Of a DNA stretch of 64,000 bases, positions 57,040-64,000 are shown in pieces. How positions within the stretch are numbered: position 1 is the first letter of the stretch; the number at the start of each line of letters is the position of its first letter. Source of the DNA: Typhlomys cinereus (taxonomy: Eukaryota; Chordata; Mammalia; Rodentia; Platacanthomyidae). The position numbers were made by a program, and so were the translations under genes. The notes under the pieces were generated by a model. It was not told the DNA's origin. It worked only from the letters and a program-made list of their open reading frames with translations, and ran no database searches. The DNA is taken from contig JALPQD010000115.1 of assembly GCA_023101885.1 (NCBI GenBank), positions 689,953 through 753,952 of the forward strand, given 5' to 3'.

Positions 57040-57925
57040 AGTCTTATCAATCTGTGAAATCTTCAAGTTGCAATAACAATCACTATGGCAAGAGGTGTTC
57101 AAAAATGTAATAGTGGTGCAAATATCAAGGAGACAACCAATAGCTTTCTGATCAGATTTAAGATTCACTTGTCAGAAGGGACCACATTCCTGTAAACCAG
57201 AGTAAGAACCGATGAAAAAGGAGGACATAGGTCCCAAGAAAAGAGCAGGCTATGAAAGTATAGCTGTGCAGACATTAGACCAAACTGCCTTTCAAACACC
57301 TATTATTATACCCATAGATTGGAGGAGCACTCAGCACTCAACTTCAAAGTCTCCTTCTGCAATAGAAGGAATACACTATGGAAAAAGATAGCTGACCAAA
57401 TTGCAGAAAATAAGTGACTGTAGATTGTTTGACTCTAAGGACATCTAAGTCACATGTGCCCCCGTTCTAAGGCTCAGGGAACATCACAGAAGTGGGGGTA
57501 ACATTGTATGAACTTGAAGTGGGACAGTGGTAGGTCAGACATTATCTCCTGGATATAGCAAGAACTGCATGGAAACTGTCCTATCAACATCTCATCAGGT
57601 AAAAGGAAAGATCTCAAGAAGTTCCACACCTCCCTGAGAAACTCATGAGAGTTAATAGGGGAGAAAAGGTAGATGTTATTTTCAATGGTATACCCACTGA
57701 TCTATGGCAGTTGCTGGAATATAAATCATGTTAGGCATATGACATCAAAGGCAAACTTAATGGAGCACAGTGGTTCACACAAGTGAAAAGACTTGAAAAT
57801 AGGAGGGAGTGTAACAGGGGAGATGAAGGATTACCACCGGAAAAGGAGAGAGGCAGGGAATGGGGATTAAGGGGAGAGAAAAAATAAAAGTAAAATTATT
57901 AAAAAGTAAAAGAATTAAAATTATG
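57040..57925 (+). mobile_element. 5'-truncated older L1 3' UTR
   Basis: AAATAAGTGACTGTAGATTG, CTAAGGCTCAGGGAACATCA and GGCAAGAGGTGTTCAAAAAT match the older L1 3' UTRs at 43 and 47 kb. It ends in a GAGAGAAAAAATAAAAGTAA tail. Confidence 0.72.
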
Positions 57926-57984
57926 TATATGTTAATTGAATTTCATATAGTGTGGAAAAAATTAACTCATATCAAAAACACAAA

Positions 57985-58085
57985 CAGATATGGAAATGCA
58001 TGTCTGTGATCCTAAAATTCAGAAGGCTGAGACAGGAGATTATGTGCTCGGAATATATGAAGAATTATAATCCATAAAAGAGGAT
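57985..58085 (+). repeat. Possible degraded B1-like SINE
   Basis: GAAATGCATGTCTGTGATCC followed by AGAAGGCTGAGACAGGAGAT resembles the middle of a 7SL-derived SINE. Too degraded to be sure. Confidence 0.4.
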
Positions 58086-58335
58086 TTTTAACTAATACAT
58101 GGATTACATGCAAATATGCCATTTTGTAAAAAGAACTTGAAGTTTACAGATTTTGGCATTAGGTGGGGTCCTGAAAATATCAAAGGATGACTTAATCTTT
58201 AAAAACTTGAGAACTCTACAAATAAAAACCACATCGCTGACATTGAGAATTTAATGAACTTAAAAACAGAATAAATTTAGCTTGACAAATTAAAGAACTC
58301 GAATAGGTCTTTACAAAACACAAACTAGAGTTGGG
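58086..58335. other. AT-rich DNA, no gene seen
   Basis: No repeat or coding motif recognised. Confidence 0.45.
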
Positions 58336-58497
58336 AGGTGAGAAGGGAAGTGGAAAAAAGGAGAAAAAGGAGAAGAAAGAGAAGAAAAAGAGGAGGAAGA
58401 AAAGGAGGAGGTAGAGGAGGAAAAAATGGAGGGAAAAGGTAGGGGGAGGAGGAGAGGCCAAGGGAGGGGAGGAAGAGGACTGAAACGGAGAGACATA
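58336..58497. repeat. Polypurine (GGA/GAA) tract
   Basis: About 160 bp almost purely G and A on the forward strand. The long serine/leucine/phenylalanine peptides on the reverse strand come from this composition and are not genes. Confidence 0.88.
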
Positions 58498-58600
58498 GAA
58501 GATGCATGTGACAAATGTTAAAAATGTAAGTGTTGTTTACAAAACCTACTTGTGAAAGTCTAGTTCTAGAAGCTGTCCAAGTGGAAGAAAGACTATCTTC

Positions 58601-58894
58601 AGGGGAGGCAGCTCAGTGGTTAAAGCCTTTGCCACACAAGCAAAGGAGTCTGAGCTCTGATGTTCAGATCCCACTTAAAAATGTCCCGGAAAAGCAAAGC
58701 CTGAGTATCTGCAAAGCAAGCTGGCTAATCAGACCAGCCTTAATGGCATGCTGTGGTTTTAATTAGAGATCCAGGCTCACAATGATAAGGAAGAGCATTC
58801 CAGGAAGACTTGTGATATCGGCTTTGGGACTCCACTGCACACACATTCAATTGCACTCATGTACATGCAACCACCTACGTGTACCCAACTATAT

Positions 58895-58947
<53 letters not shown>

Positions 58948-58984
58948 ATACACACATACATGAAAGAGAAAAAACTTCTCTTCA
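58601..58984 (+). repeat. tRNA-headed SINE, longer variant, with (CA)n tail
   Basis: GGGGAGGCAGCTCAGTGG and GTTCAGATCCCACTTAAAAA hold the A and B boxes. It shares TTTTAATTAGAGATCCAGGC with the copy at 38,769, and ends in (CA)n (58,899-58,946), CATGAAAGAGAAAA and an A-run that became the L1 target. Confidence 0.8.
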
Positions 58985-59318
58985 AAAAAAGGAGCAATTA
59001 AAAGGCATCAAGATCCTTGGAGGCAAGGGATTGACAGCCACAGTAGTGTTCCTATGCTTAAGGGGAACACAGGAAAGGGTTCAGGGAAATGCCACTGGGT
59101 CCTTGTACATCATAGGAGAGAAGGACCCAGAGGAGAGTTTGGCATGCACATTAAAGGATTCTCCGGGGATTGGGGGGTACTGGGGGATGGAGAGGGAGGG
59201 GTAAAGGGAGGGTGAGCAGGGGGGTCGGGGGGAGGAGGAGGGAGGGAGGGAACCGTGTACCTATTAAGTTTGTATAGTGGAAATAATAATAAAAAATGTT
59301 TTAAAAAAGGAGCAATTA
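58985..59318 (+). mobile_element. Young 5'-truncated L1 with 16-bp target duplications
   Basis: A 302-bp L1 3' end (59,001-59,302) with the shared GACAGCCACAGTAGTGTTCC segment, a G-rich tract at 59,165-59,255, a TTAAGTTTGTATAGTGG stretch and an AATAATAATAAAAAATG tail. AAAAAAGGAGCAATTA occurs on both sides (58,985-59,000 and 59,303-59,318). The A-run of the SINE tail matches the L1 endonuclease preference for a T-run on the nicked strand. Confidence 0.93.
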
Positions 59319-60331
59319 GGTCAACAGTTACATTCTCAACTGAAATAATGGAAACCAGATAGCTGTAGAGTATCTTTAAAATGATGAAAATATGAAACTG
59401 AGATCATATACATACTAAAAATATTCTGCATTACCAACTAGGAGACATTTTGAATACGTTCACCACACAGAGCTGATGAATGTTTGTGGCAATGTGCTAG
59501 GTAAGCATTCTGAACTGATCTATTAAATGAACCAAAACATCACGTCATATTCAAAGGTGCTCAATTAGATCAACAAAGTAATGAAGATGACATAAAAATG
59601 TTATCAAGGAGACAAAGCAAAATTTGTCGCTAACAGACTTCTGACACCAGGGAATTTTTAGGGAAAAACAAAATGTACTCAGATAATGAAGTAAAGAATG
59701 TTTACAACGAATAGGAGGAAATTCATCAATAAAACAGTGAAGAAATAATTTACACAGTTAAGTAATTACTATTAGGTTAGTAATAAGGCTGACCAATCTA
59801 GTTTAGGCTTCATCTGCAGAGTGACAACTTAAAAAGTAAAAAAAGGAAATGTGAAACTAACTGGATAATAAAGGAAAACTATTTTTAATTCACAAGAAAG
59901 ATAAAGGGATGGAAAACGAAAATAAAAGAACAAAAGCTCAAGAGTAAGGTGGTATGTATAAACTTAAATATATTCCTAATTGCAGAAAGTTAAATGGACA
60001 AAGTCTCAGACAGACAGATGGAGTCAAGTATCAAAGCCTATTTACATGCTGTCCGCAAACACATATAGGGTGGAGAGATGATATTAGGTAGCACAACACA
60101 CAAACAACAAAGGAAAGAAAGTTGATGTAGCTGTGTTAAGCTGAAGTAGAACCAAGGTAGCAAGCACTGCAAAATACACAGAAAATTATGTCCCTATGAT
60201 TACTGTGTTCATCAACTATGAAATACAGCACATTTAAACCTACATTCAGTAATGTGGGTATCTTGTGTGTCAAGAAAAATAGAATCAACTAAATAAAAAA
60301 GTTCCTCAACTCTACAGTCATAATAGGAGAC
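59319..60331 (+). mobile_element. AT-rich stretch, possible ancient L1M sequence
   Basis: ATTTACATGCTGTCCGCAAA near 60,040 and TGTGTTCATCAACTATGAAA resemble degraded L1M/HAL1-type sequence, but no block is long enough to be firm. No gene seen. Confidence 0.35.
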
Positions 60332-60756
60332 TGCTGCAGTTCACCTCCATGGTTGCTGATAAATGACCATCAAACAGCTTAAAAGAACAAGGGGTTTATT
60401 TCCTTACAATAGTCTGGTTACAGTTCACAGTCCAGCTTGACAGGAAAGCATGCACCAACACCAGGCAGAGGGAACTGGCCACACCATCTCTTCATAATGG
60501 CTGAAAGAGGGACAATCCTTACTAGCCAGACCAGCATATCTGGCCAAGTGTACAAAAGGATGCCAACTCCTTCAACCAGCCCTCCTGTATTTAATTCCAG
60601 GACCTAATCCCACCCACCATAAGCTGGTTCTTCCCCATCAGCTAGACAACCTCCTGCAGGCTTGTTCTGGGCCCAACTCAACCACTAATTCTCCACAAAT
60701 GTGCCCAGAGCTCAAATCCTCAACCATTGAGTTGACACCTGTGCCCAACTATGATA
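60332..60756 (-). repeat. ERVL-like solo LTR (reverse strand)
   Basis: Third member of the 37.1/47.6-kb LTR family: GGTTTATTTCCTTACAATAG (reversed polyadenylation region), ACCAGACCAGCATATCTGG-like and CATTGAGTTGACACCTGTGC near its reversed start, ending AACTATGATA. No 5-bp duplication evident. Confidence 0.8.
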
Positions 60757-60896
60757 GGCCTTAACAAAATCTTTATCACTAATACAATAAGGAAAAAATG
60801 ATAATGATATAGAATCTTATCAGTGCACTTAACAAATATGAATATAACATCTATATGCAGAACACTGCTTCTGAAAAAACAGATCATCTTTTTCAA

Positions 60897-61928
60897 GTTG
60901 CATAAATATTCTTTTTTTGTCAATGCTTCTTTTTTTAATTTATTTTTCCATTCATACAAATTTGATAGGTACCCCATTCTCCTCCCTCCCTCCAACCCCT
61001 CCCTGGATCCCCTTGCTCCATCCCCCCTTTTCTCCTTCCTTTCCTCCCTCCCTCCCTTTTTCCCAATGCCCCCTTCTTTCCCCCATTCCTGGAGCATCCT
61101 TTAGTGTGCATGTAAAACTTCTCTCTGGGTCCTCCTCTCTGATGAGATGTAGGGACTCAGTAGCATTGGCTAGAGCTCTTTTTTGTGTTCCCCTTTAGTA
61201 TAGGAATACTATTGCAGCTATTAATCCCTTGCCTCTTAGAGCCTGTGATCCATGCTGAGTCTGGGGGGGTCATGACATGTTGGTCATTGCGCAGATCATG
61301 CAAAGTTCTATTATGATTACTTCAGCCCTAACGTGTGTGGAGTATCTTGCATATTGTTGCTCCTTCCCATCTTTAGGCTCTTATAATCTTACCACCCGCT
61401 CTTCTGCAAATTACCCTGAGCTTTGGGATGGGGAGAGATTAGGCTGGCCTGGTTCCTGGTGATTAATGTAGGGTCTCTGATGTTCTGAATTATGGTTATT
61501 CTTTTTTTTTCTCCTTCCAGTTTTACCGTTCCTGCACTGCCCTTAGCTCCATCCTGAGTGGTATTGGATGTCCCCTCCTAGCCAGAGATAAAAGGCTGTT
61601 AAAATAGAGTCTTATTATAAGAGTAGATTCAAAGGTAGATGGAATAAGAGTAGGAGACCATGGTGGGGGGGTCAGTCTCCCATTTGCAGGATAGTTACTT
61701 TTTATCTTCCAGACTCTATGCCCTCCCTTTCTATTGAGATCAAACCCCATTAGTTGCAAGTGACCAGGAAGAAAAGTCTGTGAGCTTAACCAGATGTCTC
61801 CCTACTTACTTGCAGTACTTGATGGTGGCCTGTTTTCTCTGCTGTAGCATGATTCCCTCTCTTCTTGTTTCTGACAGGGCCCTTCTTCCCTTCCCTCCTG
61901 TTTATAATCTTGTTGCGTAAATATTCTT
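60897..61928 (-). mobile_element. 5'-truncated L1 3' UTR (reverse strand) with target duplications
   Basis: The L1 body is 60,914-61,911: T-rich start, CCATTCATACAAATTTGATA, reversed purine tract (60,975-61,085), then 3' UTR to TGTTTATAATCTT. GTTGCATAAATATTCTT (60,897-60,913) and GTTGCGTAAATATTCTT (61,912-61,928) form a 17-bp duplication with one mismatch. Between two A-runs of the reversed tail there is a short extra sequence, a possible tiny 3' extension. Confidence 0.9.
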
Positions 61929-61950
61929 AACAAAAAGAATCCCCAGTTTT

Positions 61951-62262
61951 GGCTGGGGAGATGTCTCAGTGTCTAAAGCCATTGCCTTGTAAGAAAAAAA
62001 GACCTGAGTTCTGATCTCCAGATCTCATGTAGAAATATAGTGTCAATATGCTGGTGCCACATACATCTAGTTTCAAAAGGTGGATCCTGGGAAACCTTAG
62101 AGCAAAGCAATAAGGTGGAAGTACAATCCGGTATGATTCTCAATATTACCTTGGGCCTCCACAGGAACACAAACTCAAGTGCCCTCTTGTAATACTCACT
62201 GTCACACACATATACATACACACTTCAAATACACATACATGTAAAAGAAAAAAAATTACTAA
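61951..62262 (+). repeat. tRNA-headed SINE, CA/TA-rich tail
   Basis: GGCTGGGGAGATGTCTCAGT and GACCTGAGTTCTGATCTCC mark the head. AATAAGGTGGAAGTACAATC and CCTCCACAGGAACACAAACT are the family body, followed by a degenerate CA tail and AAAAGAAAAAAAATT. Confidence 0.77.
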
Positions 62263-62410
62263 AAAACATTTACTAAAAAATACAAATCACTTTTATTTTG
62301 TTCTTAGACATATCACATCCTGGAAACACTGTTTAGTAATCACTCATATTTGTTTTCTTGCATCAAATTGAACAGTCACTGTTCCAGTGCTTTTAAACAT
62401 TGAGCTACAT

Positions 62411-62600
62411 GGACTGGTGAGATGGCTCAATGGTTAAACAAAGCCTTTATCTCAAAAGCAAAAGGGCCTAAATTAAAAATACTGGGCAGAAATGTCAGAG
62501 ACCTGTAATTCTGGTCCTGAAAGACAAAGCCTTAGAAGAGCAATGTCCTTTAGGGCCTCCTTTGGCACACACACTCAAGTACCCACTTATATACAAACCT

Positions 62601-62671
<71 letters not shown>

Positions 62672-62700
62672 AACTAAATAAATAAATATTTAAGAAAGCA
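62411..62700 (+). repeat. tRNA-headed SINE with long (CA)n tail
   Basis: GGACTGGTGAGATGGCTCAA start, a family-like but diverged body (GAAATGTCAGAGACCTGTAA, GACAAAGCCTTAGAAGAGC), about 28 CA units (62,608-62,664) and an ACTAAATAAATAAATATT tail. The B-box region is degraded. Confidence 0.75.
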
Positions 62701-62706
62701 TTGTGT

Positions 62707-62885
62707 TATTTTTTTTTAATTTTTTAATTTTTCTAATTTTATAAGCATATTGAATACTTATCCCTGCTTTCCTTCAACCCTCCTTCCTGTCCCTTCCCTT
62801 CACCAATCCATCCCACTCTCTCCTATCTCCTTTCTGCATGCCTCTAGAGACTCCAGGGTTCCTTCTGGTTTGTCTACATTTTATT
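62707..62885 (-). mobile_element. L1 3' end fragment (reverse strand)
   Basis: T-rich start, AATTTTTCTAATTTTATAAG and GAATACTTATCCCTGCTTTC match the reverse-strand ends at 4,433-5,254. It meets a forward L1 head to head. Confidence 0.65.
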
Positions 62886-63405
62886 ACACATCTATGTTCA
62901 CTGCAGCTATATTTACAATAGCAAGAAAATGGAAACAGCCAATATATTAATCAATTGAAGAACCAATAATGAAAATGTGGTATGTATACATAATGGAATA
63001 TTACTTGGCCATCAAAAAGGATGAGATTATGGAATTTGATGGTAAATGGATGGAACTGGAAAATTTAATATTGAGAGAGGTATTTCAGACTCTGCATGTT
63101 AAACACTGCATGTTCTTTCTTATATGTGGATGCTAGCACTGATATCCTTGTCAATGTATTTGGATTGAAATTACTGTAAGAGCCAGAAAATTCAAAAGGG
63201 ACCAATGAGTGGGAAGAATAGTTAGGGTGAAACCTTTTAAAGGGGACACCAAGACAAATGAAGGAATAATTGGAAAAATACGTAGTGGGAAATGAGGAGA
63301 TGGAAGATAGGAGGAGCAGAGGGAAATATAGAAAAACCCTAAGATTGTGGAAATTAACTCCAAAGGAGCTTCTGATGGTATTAATAGTAAAAAAAAAAAT
63401 CTTTT
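62886..63405 (+). mobile_element. 5'-truncated L1, ORF2 end and 3' UTR
   Basis: TGTTCACTGCAGCTATATTT, CATCAAAAAGGATGAGATTA and GGTAAATGGATGGAACTGGA are the C-terminal end of L1 ORF2. A purine-rich 3' UTR and an A-run at about 63,389-63,400 follow. No useful frame remains. It lies just upstream of a younger L1 inserted at 63,433. Confidence 0.75.
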
Positions 63406-63416
63406 ACAAAAGGAAT

Positions 63417-63872
63417 AAGAATGGGCAATCCCAATGATTTGCAAGATACTCCACACAAGTTAGGGCCGAAGCAATCATAATTGGACTTTGCATGCCCTGC
63501 GCAATGTCCAACACACTATTGACCTCACAAAGTCTAGCATCTGCTAAAGGCACCAAGATCCTTGGAGACAAGAGATTGACAGCCACAGTAGTGTTCCTAT
63601 GCTTAAGGGGAACACGAGAAAGGGTTCAGGGAAATGCCACTGGGTCCTTGTACATCATCGGAGAGGAGGGCCCAGAGAAGAGTCTGGCATGCACATCAAA
63701 GGACTCTCTCGGGATTTGAGGGGAGGTACTGGGGGATGGAGAAGGAGGAGTGAGGGGAGGGGGAACAGGGGTTCAGGGGGAGGAGAAGGGAGGGAGGGAA
63801 GTGGTGTACCTATTAAGTTTGTATGAGCAGAAATAATAATAAAAATGTTAAAAAAAAAGAATGGGCAATCCC
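63417..63872 (+). mobile_element. Young 5'-truncated L1 with perfect 16-bp target duplications
   Basis: The L1 body is 63,433-63,856 (424 bp): AATGATTTGCAAGATACTCC start, GACAGCCACAGTAGTGTTCC, a G-rich tract (63,718-63,800), TTAAGTTTGTATGAGC and an AATAATAATAAAAATG tail. AAGAATGGGCAATCCC occurs unchanged at 63,417-63,432 and 63,857-63,872. Similarity to the 59.0-kb copy suggests a recently active subfamily. Confidence 0.95.
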
Positions 63873-64000
63873 TCTGCAGAACGTAGAGTAGGGAAAACAG
63901 AAGAAAAAAAAAGCCCAGAGCTGAGCAACTGGAAACGAGTAACAAAATTATATTAGAATTAACAGCAATGTGACACTTATAAAATGTTTGTCAGAGAGGT

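Noticed and set aside
58216..58514. Three overlapping reverse-strand frames rich in S, L, P and F
   Set aside because: They arise from the polypurine tract at 58,336-58,497; the same stretch is open in all three frames.
1..64000. CRISPR arrays, bacterial operons, ribosome binding sites or phage genes
   Set aside because: No regular repeat-spacer pattern, no gene-dense coding layout; all features are those of mammalian nuclear DNA.

Overview
This window looks like nuclear DNA from a mammal, most likely a mouse-related rodent. Evidence: many L1 copies with a G-rich polypurine 3' UTR, tRNA-derived SINEs whose head resembles GGCTGGAGAGATGGCTCAG and which end in long (CA)n tails, a B1-like 7SL SINE, a truncated ID-like SINE, ERVL-MaLR-type LTRs, and older mammal-wide repeats (MIR, MER5A, ancient L1M). 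I cannot fix the species. The dominant SINE does not match a family I can name with certainty; a dipodoid or other non-murid member of the clade is a guess. I see no host protein-coding gene, no spliced exon series and no intact RNA gene, so this is intergenic or deep intronic DNA. Every substantial protein signature belongs to L1.

Layout. 1-5 kb: unique DNA with a B4-like SINE, MIR, a MaLR LTR, an old L1 3' end and two reverse-strand L1 3' ends. 5.26-11.93 kb: a near full-length forward L1 (repeated 5' UTR, ORF1 with one stop, ORF2 with an intact-looking endonuclease but several frameshifts, 3' UTR, A-rich tail). 12-30 kb: mostly unique DNA with scattered SINEs, LTRs, MIRs and L1 3' ends. 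30.93-35.25 kb: three reverse-strand L1s nested one inside another, each with recognisable target-site duplications. 36.6-37.6 kb: two solo LTRs 136 bp apart, each flanked by an identical 5-bp duplication. 41-49 kb: microsatellites, an older-type L1 3' end, a 5S rRNA pseudogene and another old L1 interrupted by an LTR. 52-64 kb: dense SINE, L1 and simple-repeat insertions, including two young 5'-truncated L1 copies with perfect 16-bp target-site duplications.

How the parts relate. There is no operon or pathway. The L1 ORF2 endonuclease and reverse transcriptase (here or from relatives elsewhere) explain the target-site duplications, A-rich tails and 5' truncations of both the L1 and SINE insertions. 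The LTR copies record separate integrase-type insertions with 5-bp duplications. The most informative sequence-level observations are the triple L1 nest, a 29-nt exact copy of nearby sequence patched into a SINE, and LTR and L1 insertions datable by nesting. I found no credible previously undescribed biological system.
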